In this document: positions 34,686-43,312 of the stretch, one piece after another
Position numbering within the stretch: position 1 is the stretch's first letter
Layout: each line of letters opens with the position of its first letter
Assembly: GCF_008245225.1 (NCBI RefSeq)
Contig: NZ_VTAW01000005.1
Location: 98,511-162,510, forward strand
Source of the DNA: Natrialba swarupiae
GTDB lineage: Archaea; Halobacteriota; Halobacteria; Halobacteriales; Natrialbaceae
Reading direction: 5' to 3'
Length of the DNA stretch: 64,000 bases
The notes under the pieces: generated by a model
Database searches by the model: none
Told to the model about the DNA's origin: nothing
The model's input: only the letters and a program-made list of their open reading frames with translations
Translations under genes and position numbers: made by a program

Positions 34686-35864
34686 ATGAAGCTGGCGATG
34701 ATCGGATTCGGACAGGCCGGTGGCAAGATCGTCGATCGATTTCTCGATTACGACGATCGAACGAACAGCGGGATCGTCCGGGCTGCGATCGCGGTCAACT
34801 CCGCGAAAGCAGACCTGATGGGTCTCGAGCGTATCCCGCAGGACAATCGTGTACTGATCGGCCAGGCTCGCGTGAAGGGCCACGGTGTTGGTGCGGACAA
34901 CGAGCTCGGCGCGGAAATCGCCGAGGAGGACATCGACGAGGTCCAGAACGCGATCGATCAGATCCCGACCCACGAGGTCGACGCGTTTCTGATCGTCGCC
35001 GGGATGGGTGGCGGAACGGGCTCCGGTGGCGCGCCGGTGCTCGCGAAACATCTGAAGCGAATCTATACGATTCCCGTCTACGGACTCGGCGTTCTTCCCG
35101 GAACGGACGAAGGGGGTATCTACACGCTCAACGCCGCCCGCTCGTTCCAGACGTTCGTCCGCGAGGTCGACAACCTGCTCGTCTTCGACAACGACTCCTG
35201 GCGACAGACCGGCGAATCCGTCGAGGGTGGCTACGAGCAGATCAACGAGGAGATCGTCCGTCGGTTCGGCATCCTCTTCGGCGCGGGTGAGGTAACCGGC
35301 GACCAGGAGGTCGCCGAGAGCGTCGTCGACTCCTCCGAGATCATCAACACGCTCTCGGGTGGTGGCGTCTCCACCGTCGGCTACGCGAGCGAGGGCGTCG
35401 AACTCACGAATGGTGGTGGTCTCCTGTCGCGGTTTACGGCCGACGATGGGGGTGACGACGATCTGGACGCTGCGAACACGACCAACCGAATTACGAGCCT
35501 CGTTCGAAAGGCCGCACTCGGCCGGCTCACGTTACCGTGTGAGATCGAGGGAACCGAACGCGCGCTGCTCGTCCTCGCCGGGCCGTCGGAGTATTTGAAT
35601 CGGAAAGGAATTGAGCGCGGACGAAAGTGGCTCGAAGAAGAAACCGGGAGCATGGAGGTTCGTGGCGGGGACTACCCCCGTGGCGAACCGGAGGTCGCGG
35701 CGGCGATCTTGCTCTCGGGCGTGACGAACGTCCCGCGGATCAAGCGCCTCCAGCAGGTCGCAATCGAAGCACAGGACAACATCGAGGATATCCAGGCCGA
35801 AAGCGAGGAGAACCTGGAAGAACTCGTCGAAGACGACGAGGACGAACTCGAGCCGCTGTTCTGA
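34686..35864 (+). CDS. cetZ: CetZ tubulin/FtsZ-superfamily cytoskeletal GTPase
   Basis: 392 residues. CetZ proteins polymerise with GTP and control cell shape and motility in haloarchaea. The tubulin signature GGGTGSG is at 108-114, the N-terminal nucleotide strand is MKLAMIGFGQAGGKI, and the tail is highly acidic (LEELVEDDEDELEPLF). It shows the CetZ rather than FtsZ pattern (NSAKADL, LPGTDEGGIYTLNA). The subtype (CetZ1 or CetZ2) cannot be settled by eye. The TGA stop forms the first bases of a repeat-like TGATACGGCCTGCTG. Upstream is a long A/T-rich promoter region with a palindrome. Confidence 0.9.
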   Translation: MKLAMIGFGQAGGKIVDRFLDYDDRTNSGIVRAAIAVNSAKADLMGLERIPQDNRVLIGQARVKGHGVGADNELGAEIAEEDIDEVQNAIDQIPTHEVDAFLIVAGMGGGTGSGGAPVLAKHLKRIYTIPVYGLGVLPGTDEGGIYTLNAARSFQTFVREVDNLLVFDNDSWRQTGESVEGGYEQINEEIVRRFGILFGAGEVTGDQEVAESVVDSSEIINTLSGGGVSTVGYASEGVELTNGGGLLSRFTADDGGDDDLDAANTTNRITSLVRKAALGRLTLPCEIEGTERALLVLAGPSEYLNRKGIERGRKWLEEETGSMEVRGGDYPRGEPEVAAAILLSGVTNVPRIKRLQQVAIEAQDNIEDIQAESEENLEELVEDDEDELEPLF

Positions 35865-36047
35865 TACGGCCTGCTGTTATAGAGATTATCGGAGACGTTC
35901 ATCGGTTTCCTGTGACGAATCGAGAGACAGCCACGACAGACGGGGGCGAAACTGTCGGTTGGCGACGATGATCCCTATCAGCCAGTACTGCCACGCCCTG
36001 GACCCGATCTCCGGATGCGGCGGTATACCGGTACAGCAATCGTACGA
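35862..36047 (+). repeat. Degenerate relative of the 85-nt element family
   Basis: The left edge TGATACGGCCTGCTG overlaps the cetZ stop and differs from the element terminus at two positions. The right edge at about 36020-36047 (ATACCGGTACAGCAAT, then CGTACGA) resembles the other terminus. The interior is not similar. It accounts for much of the 344-nt gap before cofC; the rest holds the cofC promoter. Confidence 0.45.
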
Positions 36048-36208
36048 CGCTGCGAACTTGTGGTCGCGTTCGTGTCGGGGGACACGATGCTGCGGTCGCT
36101 GTGGTGTGCTGTTTCAGACCCGTCTTCGACCGTGCGGTATCGATAACGAACACGTTTTCCGACGCGAGCCGACGCTCTTTTGAGCGCGTACGGGTAACCC
36201 CCGCCGAG

Positions 36209-36871
36209 ATGCAGGTCGTCGTCCCGTTCGCCGCCGAAACACCAAAAACCCGCCTCGAGGGCGTACTCACGCGTTCAGAGCGCCTCCGGTTCGCTCGAGC
36301 GATGCTCGCGGACGTTCTGGCGGCGATCGACGCGGCGGGCCACGAGCCGACGGTCGTCTCGACTTCGCCGCTGTCGTTCGACGGCGAACTCGAGTCGGTT
36401 CCGTCGTCGGTTTCGGTCGAGATCGACGACCGTGCGCTGACGGACGCGGTCGACGCTCGACTCCCCGATCGAGGCGGTGACCCCATCGCCGTCGTCATGG
36501 CCGACCTCGCGCTCGCGACCCCGGCCGCACTCGAGTCGCTGTTCGCGACCGACGCGGACGTCGCGATCGCACCGGGTCGGGGCGGTGGAACGAACGCACT
36601 CGTCGTTCGCACCCCCGAGTTTCGGGTCGACTACCACGGAACGTCGTATCTCGATCACTGCGAAATCGCTCGCAAGGCGGGCGTATCGCTCGAGGAGGTC
36701 GACTCGTTCAGACTCGGGACCGACGTCGACGAACCGGACGATCTGGTCGAAGTCCTGATTCACGGGCCGGGGCGTGCACCCGACTGCCTCCGAACGTTCG
36801 GCTTCGCCCTCGAGTGCGACGGGGGCCGGGTCGGGGCCGAGCGACTCGAGAACCCGGCGAAGGAGCCCTGA
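36209..36871 (+). CDS. cofC: 2-phospho-L-lactate guanylyltransferase
   Basis: 220 residues. Activates phospholactate (or phosphoenolpyruvate) with GTP for coenzyme F420 synthesis. Start MQVVVPFAAETPKTRLEGVLTRSERLRFARAML is the conserved nucleotidyltransferase head; VVMADLALATP and APGRGGGTNALVVR follow in the family order. The frame opens earlier, but ATG 36209 fits homology and a CTCTTTT box about 30 nt upstream. Other F420 genes are not adjacent. Convergent with dgcA. Confidence 0.9.
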   Translation: MQVVVPFAAETPKTRLEGVLTRSERLRFARAMLADVLAAIDAAGHEPTVVSTSPLSFDGELESVPSSVSVEIDDRALTDAVDARLPDRGGDPIAVVMADLALATPAALESLFATDADVAIAPGRGGGTNALVVRTPEFRVDYHGTSYLDHCEIARKAGVSLEEVDSFRLGTDVDEPDDLVEVLIHGPGRAPDCLRTFGFALECDGGRVGAERLENPAKEP

Positions 36872-36889
36872 TCGACGGTTCTCGTCCGA

Positions 36890-37930
36890 TTACTCGAGGA
36901 CGGCACCGGTTCCCGGTCGATCCAGCGCGTCGAGATCGATCCGGCCATCGGGCGTCCCGACTCCCTCGGCTGGGTCGTCGGCGAGCAAGAGCGCGCCGTC
37001 GAGGTCGGCGTAATCGAGCGTCGGCGCAAGATGACAGGCCGGGGCGATCGAGGCGTTCGACTCGAGCATACAGCCAAGCATCACCTCGAGACCGTGTGCG
37101 CGGGCGGCGTGGATCATCCGCCGTGCCTCCCGGAGGCCGCCACACTTCATCAGCTTCAGGTTCGCGACGTCACAGCGGTCTGCGATCCGCGGGATGTCCG
37201 CGACAGTTACGCAGGATTCATCGGCCGCGATCGGAACCGGCGAGCGCTCGTAGACGAATCGCAACCCGTCGGGATTCTCGGCCGGGACGGGCTGTTCGAC
37301 GAACGCGAGGTCGAACTCGGCGAGGCGATCGATCGTCTCGACTGCCTCGCGGGGCGTCCACGCTTCGTTCGCGTCGACGAACAGTCGGGCGTCGGGCGCT
37401 GTCTCTCGGATCGCTCGAACGATCTCGACGTCGCGGTCGGTGCCGAGTTTGACCTTCAGCGTTCCGTACCCCGCATCGACGGCCGCTTCGGTTTTCTCCC
37501 GCATCGTCTCGGTGTCGTCGAGTCCAATCGTAAACGACGTCTCGAGCGTTTCCGCCGGATCAAGCCCCCAGTACCGGTACAGCGGGATCTCGAGGCGTTT
37601 CGTCACGAGATCGTGTAACGCGGTGCTGACCGCCGTCCGCGCCGACGGGTTTCGATTCACTCGCTCGCGCATCCGGCGTTCGATCCGCGCGAGCTGGTGG
37701 GGATCGCCGACGTCTTCGACCACCTCGAGCAGGTCGGGGAGGACTGCCTCGACCGTCGCAGCGGTCTCGCCGTAGTGTGAGGCCGGTGCGGCGGCACCGA
37801 GACCGACCGTCCCATCCTCGTCTACGATCTCGACGGTGACGATCTCGGTCTCGGTCGTCGTTCCCCGCGAGATGGTAAACGGACGGTCGAGTGGGAGTGA
37901 CCGTCGCTTGAACGTGGTCTCGAGACTCAT
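36890..37930 (-). CDS. dgcA: N-acetyl-D-glutamate racemase DgcA (dipeptide-epimerase-like enolase superfamily)
   Basis: 346 residues. Enolase superfamily, muconate-lactonising group: acid/base lysines K159/K161 (LKVKLG) and K262 (LKLMKCGG), and metal ligands D186 (VDANEAW), E212 (VEQPVP) and D237 (AADES) are all present. By itself it would be called L-Ala-D/L-Glu epimerase. The 4-nt overlap with the DUF1611 gene upstream points instead to the DgcN-DgcA D-glutamate pathway described in marine bacteria and found in Halobacteria, where DgcA racemises N-acetyl-D-Glu to the L-form. MenC-like activity is less likely given context. Confidence 0.8.
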   Translation of the reverse strand: MSLETTFKRRSLPLDRPFTISRGTTTETEIVTVEIVDEDGTVGLGAAAPASHYGETAATVEAVLPDLLEVVEDVGDPHQLARIERRMRERVNRNPSARTAVSTALHDLVTKRLEIPLYRYWGLDPAETLETSFTIGLDDTETMREKTEAAVDAGYGTLKVKLGTDRDVEIVRAIRETAPDARLFVDANEAWTPREAVETIDRLAEFDLAFVEQPVPAENPDGLRFVYERSPVPIAADESCVTVADIPRIADRCDVANLKLMKCGGLREARRMIHAARAHGLEVMLGCMLESNASIAPACHLAPTLDYADLDGALLLADDPAEGVGTPDGRIDLDALDRPGTGAVLE

Positions 37931-38943
37931 AGCAGGACCTCGAGCAGGTCGTCGGTTCCGAATCGGATCACGTCCGTCGCGGGCGCGTCGAGTTCGGCGG
38001 CGTACTCTTCGAGGGCGTCTCGAGCCGCGTCGTCGTCGAGCCCGGCGGTGTTGAGCGCGCCGGCGACGACGGACGCCTCGCTGACCGGCGCGGCGAGGCT
38101 CTCGTAAAGGTCGACGTAACTCGGGATCGACGGCAGTGGGAACGACTCGTAGCCGTGGATCGCCTCGCGGCCAGCGTCGTGACAGAGGACAAGCCGATCG
38201 GGCATCGCGCCGTGGAGGATACCACAGGTGACCGCCGAGTACGCTGGGTGGACGATACTCCCCTGACCCTCGACGAAGAGGTAGTCGTACTCGTCGCCTC
38301 TCTCTACGATCATCTCCTCGACGGCACCCGCGGTGAAGTCACTAACGACCCGATCGACCGGATTCCCCCACCCCTCGATCATAATCCCCGTCTGTCCAGT
38401 CGGGATCACCGCGGCGTCGTACCCCGCCTCGCGAGCGTCGCGAGCCAGCTCCATCGTCGTCGTCATCTTGCCGACCGAGCAGTCGGTGCCGACGGTCAGG
38501 ATGACCTCGGCGTCGACGTCGCCAGCGACGCCGTCGCTTACCGTCAGATCGTCCGGCGGCCGACGCACGTCCCGCAGTTCACAGCCGTTCTCCGCGGCCA
38601 ACCGGGCGAACTCCTCGTCCTCGGAGAGGAAGTAGTGGAGGCCAGAGACGACGTCACAGCCGTACTCGAGGGCCGTCCGGACGTCCGCGCGCCAGCTTTC
38701 CTCGAGGCCGCCGCCGATGGGCGCGATACCGATCAGGAGTGTCTCGACCTCGTCGGGCTCGAGGTCGTCCATCCCGGTGACGATCGGCGCATCCTGGACA
38801 TCCGGAACGAACGACGAGACCTGCTCCCCCGGATTATCGCGGTCGAGGACCGCGACGACGTCGTGGTCTGCGTACCGGAGGACGCCGAGGGCCGTCTTGG
38901 CACGGTCGGGAAACTGTTCGTGGGCCAAAATTGCAACGCGCAT
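37927..38943 (-). CDS. dgcN: D-glutamate N-acetyltransferase DgcN (DUF1611)
   Basis: 338 residues. DUF1611: N-terminal Rossmann-like part (1-125) and a C-terminal part with a P-loop-like GTDCSVGKMTTTMELAR, then VIPTGQTGIMIEGWG and FVEGQGSIVHPAYSAVTCGILHGAMP. Homologues acetylate D-Glu; the DgcA racemase then yields N-acetyl-L-Glu, so the pair feeds D-Glu (for example from bacterial cell walls) into central metabolism. TTCTTTATGATC about 27 nt upstream of the ATG marks the operon promoter. The bacterial regulator DgcR is not adjacent. Confidence 0.8.
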   Translation of the reverse strand: MRVAILAHEQFPDRAKTALGVLRYADHDVVAVLDRDNPGEQVSSFVPDVQDAPIVTGMDDLEPDEVETLLIGIAPIGGGLEESWRADVRTALEYGCDVVSGLHYFLSEDEEFARLAAENGCELRDVRRPPDDLTVSDGVAGDVDAEVILTVGTDCSVGKMTTTMELARDAREAGYDAAVIPTGQTGIMIEGWGNPVDRVVSDFTAGAVEEMIVERGDEYDYLFVEGQGSIVHPAYSAVTCGILHGAMPDRLVLCHDAGREAIHGYESFPLPSIPSYVDLYESLAAPVSEASVVAGALNTAGLDDDAARDALEEYAAELDAPATDVIRFGTDDLLEVLL

Positions 38944-39071
38944 ACCCCTCGGTACAGACGGAGCGATCATAAAGAACCAGCAAATCCGGCCAAACCCCTC
39001 GTCTGCCTCACACGACTGACGACCCACTCGTCGCCTTACAGCTTACATGACCGACGACGTTTCCGTCTGGA

Positions 39072-40007
39072 TCACAGAACCAGCAGATCCGTCGTCCAGA
39101 ACGAATCCACGGCGTCCTCGAGGGCGGAGTTCGGATCGCCGGTCGCGTCGACGGCGGCGGTTGCGTCGGGTTCGAGGCCCGACTCGTCGACGAGCGTCTC
39201 GAGGACGCCGCGTTGGCCGACCAGATACAGCGGTTCCTCGGCCGAGGGCTCCGCGACGTACTCCGCGAGGGTCTCCCGACAGCGATCGAGGTGGTCGTCG
39301 ATCTGGTCGTCACGGATTCGCTCGAACCGGGCCTGCGAGAATCCACCTTTCGAGTGACTGCCCTTGACGTCGCTCTCGAAGCCCCGGTACTCGATTCGGT
39401 CGTCGCCGTCGTAGACGCCCAGTGCGAACAGGTCGGCTCGGACGAGCGCCAGGACGTGGCGTCCGGTCGGCAGGAACCACTCGCGCTCGAGGGAGAACCG
39501 ATCGTCCCAACCCGATTCGATCGTCGGCTCGACCGGCGGTTTCAGGGCGACCGAGACGAGGCCAGCGTCGTCGGCGCAGTACAGACACGGCGTGGCGTCC
39601 TCCAGAAGGGCGATGCGCTCGCCGAGACGACCCTCCAGATCGAGATCGAGGTCACGAATCGGCTCGTCGCCGCCGAGCGTGGCCGTCAGCGCACCTTCTG
39701 GTTCGGTTCGAAACGACGAGAGTCGATCGACGACACCGGCGAGTTCCGTCCCACCGATCCGGTCGCGACGTCGAAACTCGAGGCCGCGGTCGTCCTCCCC
39801 GGCCTGGTCGAGTTCCCCTTCCAGTTGTGCGATCCGGTCTTCGAGACGATTGATCCGCTCTTCGGCGTCCTGTCTCGCCGTCGTTGCCTCCGCACGGCGG
39901 TCGGACTCGGCCTCGTAGCGCTTTCGCAGTCGCTCGTTTTCATCCTCAAGTTCGTCGATGCGCTCTCTGAGCGATGCGCGTCCGAGCAACTCGTCGACGT
40001 CGAACAT
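39072..40007 (-). CDS. Vms1/Ankzf1-family peptidyl-tRNA hydrolase (VLRF1 domain)
   Basis: 311 residues. A coiled coil at about 10-70 is followed by a release-factor-like VLRF1 domain. The KGSHSKGGFSQARFERIR segment carries the conserved glutamine Q225, equivalent to the catalytic Gln of yeast Vms1, which frees nascent chains from stalled ribosomes. The frame opens earlier; ATG 40007 is chosen by CCTAAAAGTAG about 28 nt upstream and by homology. The archaeal role in ribosome rescue is inferred from the family. Confidence 0.82.
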   Translation of the reverse strand: MFDVDELLGRASLRERIDELEDENERLRKRYEAESDRRAEATTARQDAEERINRLEDRIAQLEGELDQAGEDDRGLEFRRRDRIGGTELAGVVDRLSSFRTEPEGALTATLGGDEPIRDLDLDLEGRLGERIALLEDATPCLYCADDAGLVSVALKPPVEPTIESGWDDRFSLEREWFLPTGRHVLALVRADLFALGVYDGDDRIEYRGFESDVKGSHSKGGFSQARFERIRDDQIDDHLDRCRETLAEYVAEPSAEEPLYLVGQRGVLETLVDESGLEPDATAAVDATGDPNSALEDAVDSFWTTDLLVL

Positions 40008-40241
40008 CCGGGCGAAGACGCGAAGCGGAGCTACTTTTAGGTTCCGGGGAGCGAGCGAAGCCGTCCCCGTCCTGCGGAGCATCGCCCGTCACCCGGCTCG
40101 AACGTAGACGGAGTCCGATCGCGCCGGTCTCTCGTGTGGGGCCTTCGGGGGTCGTGACGTTCTCCCGGCTCGGGCCCCGAACGCCACGCGTTAGCCCGCG
40201 GTCCCGTCGTCGACGTGAGACGAATCGTCTCCGGCCGGCTG

Positions 40242-40580
40242 CTATCCCCCGGCGAACTCGAGTAGCTGTCGGGCACGCTCTCGACGGGCGAGAAACACCT
40301 CCCGTAGCGAGGGCGGGTTCCGGATCCGCGTCCCCTCGAGCATCGACTCCGGGATGGCGAGCGTGTTCGACGGAACGGCCTCGTCGCCGTGAACCGGGAA
40401 GTGTGTGGACTCGAGTTTCATCACGAGCGGTGCATCGAGCCGTTCGACGCCGTCGCCGGTCGCATACACTTCTTGGTTGATGCGTTCGTGTTGCGCTCGG
40501 TGCATGACCGCACACTCTCCGTCGGTGGGAGTCACGTACAACCGTCCGAGATAGTAGCTTCCGGAGAACACCTCGAACAT
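40242..40580 (-). CDS. DUF5802-family small protein
   Basis: 112 residues. Pattern MFEVFSGSYYLGRLYVTP, then ERLDAPLVMKLESTHFPVHGDEAVPSNTLAIPE, remembered as haloarchaeal DUF5802; no function known. ATG 40580 is preferred to 40595 by homology of the MFEVFSGSYYLG start. An AGTTATCC box is about 30 nt upstream. The 234 nt between it and vms1 show only Arg/Pro-rich noise frames. Confidence 0.72.
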   Translation of the reverse strand: MFEVFSGSYYLGRLYVTPTDGECAVMHRAQHERINQEVYATGDGVERLDAPLVMKLESTHFPVHGDEAVPSNTLAIPESMLEGTRIRNPPSLREVFLARRERARQLLEFAGG

Positions 40581-40934
40581 GCTAACTAGACACATGGTCT
40601 GGCGCGGGATAACTATTTGTGGATAGATTTAAACAGTATCGCTATCAATGTACTTGTCTTGAAACTCGTCGACCAGATTAGTACCTGATCTGCCACTCGA
40701 GTCGACTATTCATGTCGTTCGTTAGATCTCTTGACGGAGGGTACGGTCGGTTTTAACGGTCGATCGACCGGTGACGGTCCCGACCTAGTTAAATATTTCT
40801 TAAATTTATAGTGTGAGTGAAAAGGAGAGAGCGGAGTATAAACGCTTTTGAATACGCTCGTTTGTCGTCACGTTCGCGTAAACGGTTCGAACGACTCTCG
40901 CTCTTTTTACGTCGTTCGGGTGGACGTATCGTCG
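40581..40934. other. A/T-rich spacer before the secreted repeat protein
   Basis: 354 nt with no gene seen. TATA-like boxes occur at about 40790-40809 (GTTAAATATTTCTTAAATTTA) and at 40903-40912 (CTCTTTTTACG); the latter sits about 28 nt before the ATG at 40935. The inner box has no gene behind it and could start a small RNA or a longer leader. Confidence 0.5.
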
Positions 40935-41831
40935 ATGAGATCCACTCGGCTGGTCGTCTTCCTCACGATCGCCGTGATGTTCGGGCTGACGGCCGCACCA
41001 GCCGCCGCCGGAGATGTCACGACCCCGTCCCTCGACGCGCAATCGAACGAGAGCACTCAATCCGGCGGAAACCTCACCGTCTCGTCGTTCATGCAATCGA
41101 GCGCCGCTGACGCGGAAAGTTCGGTCGAATCCGGGCTGTTCGAGACGAAATACGAGAACGCCGACGACGATAAGCGAGCGGCGCTCGTCGACGATCGTAC
41201 GGCCGCTCTCGAGACACAACTCGAGGCGCTCGAAGCCGAGCGAGAGCTACTCGAAGAAGTCGACGAGAACGTCTCCACCGGTGAGTACCGGGCGCGATCG
41301 GCGAAACTCGCGATCGGAATCGTCGCCCTCGAGCGCTCACTCGAGCGAACCATTCCGCGAGCGAACGAAACGGGTGTCGACCGGGATCGCCTCGACGATC
41401 TCCGATCGAACGCGTCCGATCTCTCGGGCTCGGCGGTTGCGGCCGAGGCGCGCGGAATCGCCGGCCTCGAACAGTTCGACGGTGGTCCACCGGCTCTCGA
41501 CGAGGACGGGAACTGGACGGTACCCGGTCAGAACGACTCGGCTCTCGACGAGGACGGAAACTGGACGGTACCCGGTCAGAACGACTCGGTTCTCGACGGG
41601 GACGGAAACTGGACACCACCAGCGCAGGACGAGAACGCCGCAGCGACTGAGATCGACCTCGACGCCGCCGTCGCCGAGAGCGACGACGACCACCCGGCCA
41701 ATCGGTCGGGCGATGGCTCGAGTTCGGCCGCCACCGGTACCGACTCGAGCCCAGCCGACGATGCCGGTCCGCCGGACCAATCCGGCGGAAACGAGGGACA
41801 GGGTCCCGACCTCGGATCCGACGACACGTAG
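40935..41831 (+). CDS. Secreted acidic protein with tandem repeats
   Basis: 298 residues. Sec-type signal peptide (STRLVVFLTIAVMFGLTAAPAAA, cleavage near residue 25). The middle is helical and Glu-rich (about 85-135, coiled-coil-like). A 16-residue unit ALDEDGNWTVPGQNDS then occurs nearly three times, and the tail is Ser/Asp/Gly-rich. It has many N-glycosylation sequons (NES, NLT, NVS, NET, NAS, NWT, NDS, NRS). No family recognised beyond a general haloarchaeal surface-protein style. A regulator gene follows 68 nt downstream, perhaps controlling it. Confidence 0.7.
   Translation: MRSTRLVVFLTIAVMFGLTAAPAAAGDVTTPSLDAQSNESTQSGGNLTVSSFMQSSAADAESSVESGLFETKYENADDDKRAALVDDRTAALETQLEALEAERELLEEVDENVSTGEYRARSAKLAIGIVALERSLERTIPRANETGVDRDRLDDLRSNASDLSGSAVAAEARGIAGLEQFDGGPPALDEDGNWTVPGQNDSALDEDGNWTVPGQNDSVLDGDGNWTPPAQDENAAATEIDLDAAVAESDDDHPANRSGDGSSSAATGTDSSPADDAGPPDQSGGNEGQGPDLGSDDT
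41493..41636 (+). repeat. 48-nt tandem repeat inside the secreted protein gene
   Basis: Three in-frame units begin at 41493, 41541 and 41589. Units 1 and 2 differ by one silent base (GGG/GGA) apart from the unit edges. Unit 3 diverges at its end (GNWTPPAQDEN). Each encodes an N-glycosylation sequon pair, so copy number changes would change glycosylation density. Confidence 0.85.
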
Positions 41832-41899
41832 TGTGTTCCGACCGATCGACTTCGCTCGAGCAGACACCCTTTTCAGCGCCGACACCATACGCTCGCTCG

Positions 41900-42559
41900 A
41901 TGGACTCCGCCGCGTTGCTGGATTTACTGGGAAACGAAAACCGCAGACGGATCCTTCGACTGCTCGCCCGAAAACCCTGTTATGTGACCGAAATTTCCGA
42001 CTATCTTGGCGTGAGTCCCAAGGCGGTAATCGAGCACCTTCGAAAGCTCGAGGAGGCGGGTCTCGTCGAGAGCCGGGTCGACGATCAGCGTCGGAAGTAC
42101 TTTCATATCGCTCGAAACGTTCGACTCGAGGTCAACGTCTCCCCGTACGGATTCGCGAGCAAGAGCGCTTACCCCGAAAACAGTAGCTTCGACATCACCA
42201 CCTGTCGACACCTCTCGCTCGACGTCTCCTGGGACAACGCGGGCGAACTCGACGACCTGTTACGCGCACTCGAGGACTTAGAACAGCTCGAAAACGAACT
42301 CTCACTCGCCCAGCGGTGGGTCCAGGGACGACTCTGTGACGTCCTGGACGACATCTCCGAGACGGTCGGCGCTGGGCCGGAGAGTCGAATCTACGCGGAT
42401 CTCCTGGCGAGCGTCCGATCGGAGCCAAAGTCCGTCGGCGAACTCAGCGGAGACATCGGTGCCTCTCGCGAGGTCGTCGCCGAACTACTCGAGCGGATGG
42501 CCGACGAGGGAATCGTTCGTCGGACGGAACGCGGCTGGGAACTGACGGTGGATTCCTGA
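41900..42559 (+). CDS. ArsR-type winged-helix transcriptional regulator
   Basis: 219 residues. The N-terminal winged helix (about 1-75) NENRRRILRLLARKPCYVTEISDYLGVSPKAVIEHLRKLEEAGLVESR is clear. A beta-rich middle (RLEVNVSPYGFASKSAYP) follows, then a helical stretch and a second small helix-turn-helix at the C-terminus (SVGELSGDIGASREVVAELLERMADEGIVRR). ACCCTTTTCAGC about 28 nt upstream supports the ATG. The family is widespread in haloarchaea; the effector is unknown. Confidence 0.83.
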   Translation: MDSAALLDLLGNENRRRILRLLARKPCYVTEISDYLGVSPKAVIEHLRKLEEAGLVESRVDDQRRKYFHIARNVRLEVNVSPYGFASKSAYPENSSFDITTCRHLSLDVSWDNAGELDDLLRALEDLEQLENELSLAQRWVQGRLCDVLDDISETVGAGPESRIYADLLASVRSEPKSVGELSGDIGASREVVAELLERMADEGIVRRTERGWELTVDS

Positions 42560-42608
42560 CCGTTCATAATCCTGATTCGGGTTTCACCACGTTGTTCCCG
42601 ATGTTTTG

Positions 42609-42624
42609 GACCGATCAATCGGTC
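42609..42624. promoter_or_regulatory. Perfect inverted repeat upstream of the HdeD-like gene
   Basis: GACCGAT-CA-ATCGGTC: 7-bp arms, 2-nt spacer. It lies about 70-80 nt before the HdeD-like ATG, upstream of the TATA-like GGTTTATGC, where an activator would bind. The adjacent ArsR-type regulator is an obvious candidate binder. Confidence 0.5.
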
Positions 42625-42690
42625 AGACCTACTATAAATTCGCAAAATAGGTTTATGCATTGACAGACCGTATGTGTTACCGGTGTTCTT

Positions 42691-43287
42691 ATGAACGCAG
42701 TTACAGCAACCGACGAATCGTACGGCTACTCCCTCGAGCGTGGATGGCGGACCCTCGCAATCGCTGGCGGCGTGGTTGGCCTCATCGGCCTCCTCGCAGT
42801 CGCGTTTCCGCTGGTAACGGGTCTCTCGGTAACGATCGGCCTCGGCATCCTCCTCATCCTCGGCGGGATCGTCCACGGCGCACACGCGTTTGCCGCACGC
42901 GGGTGGAGCGGATCGCTCTGGCAGGTCGCCCTCGGCGTCGTCTCGGTCGTCGCAGGGGTAATCTTGCTCGTGAACCCGGTGATCGGACTCGTGACCCTCA
43001 CGGCTCTGGCGATCGCGTATCTGTTGGTCGACGCCGTCGCCGAACTGTGGATGGCGATGCGAATGGACGACCAGCCCGGCCGAACGTCGGTCGCAGTCAG
43101 CGGACTGCTCTCACTCGTCCTCGCCGGCCTCCTCTGGTTTGGATTTCCCGCCGACGCGGCCTGGGCGATCGGCGTTCTCGTCGGTGTCGGCCTCCTCGCG
43201 ACCGGTCTCTCGATGGTCGTCGTCGCGATTACCGGCCGAAACGCGGCGCAAACGGCATCCACCGCGGTCGAACCGCGGAGTACGTGA
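42691..43287 (+). CDS. HdeD/DUF308-family membrane protein
   Basis: 198 residues with six membrane helices in the DUF308 pattern (GLGILLILGGIVHGAHAF, then SVVAGVILLVNPVIGLVTLTALAIAYLLVDAVAELW). HdeD in bacteria is linked to acid resistance; in archaea the role is unknown. Follows the ArsR-type regulator by about 130 nt with a palindrome between them. Confidence 0.8.
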   Translation: MNAVTATDESYGYSLERGWRTLAIAGGVVGLIGLLAVAFPLVTGLSVTIGLGILLILGGIVHGAHAFAARGWSGSLWQVALGVVSVVAGVILLVNPVIGLVTLTALAIAYLLVDAVAELWMAMRMDDQPGRTSVAVSGLLSLVLAGLLWFGFPADAAWAIGVLVGVGLLATGLSMVVVAITGRNAAQTASTAVEPRST

Positions 43288-43312
43288 TTTTCGTTTTTCA
43301 TCGGCGACCGCG

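Noticed and set aside
40037..40276. Short Arg/Pro-rich frame between the vms1 and DUF5802 genes
   Set aside because: Overlaps the DUF5802 C-terminus out of frame and shows typical shadow composition.
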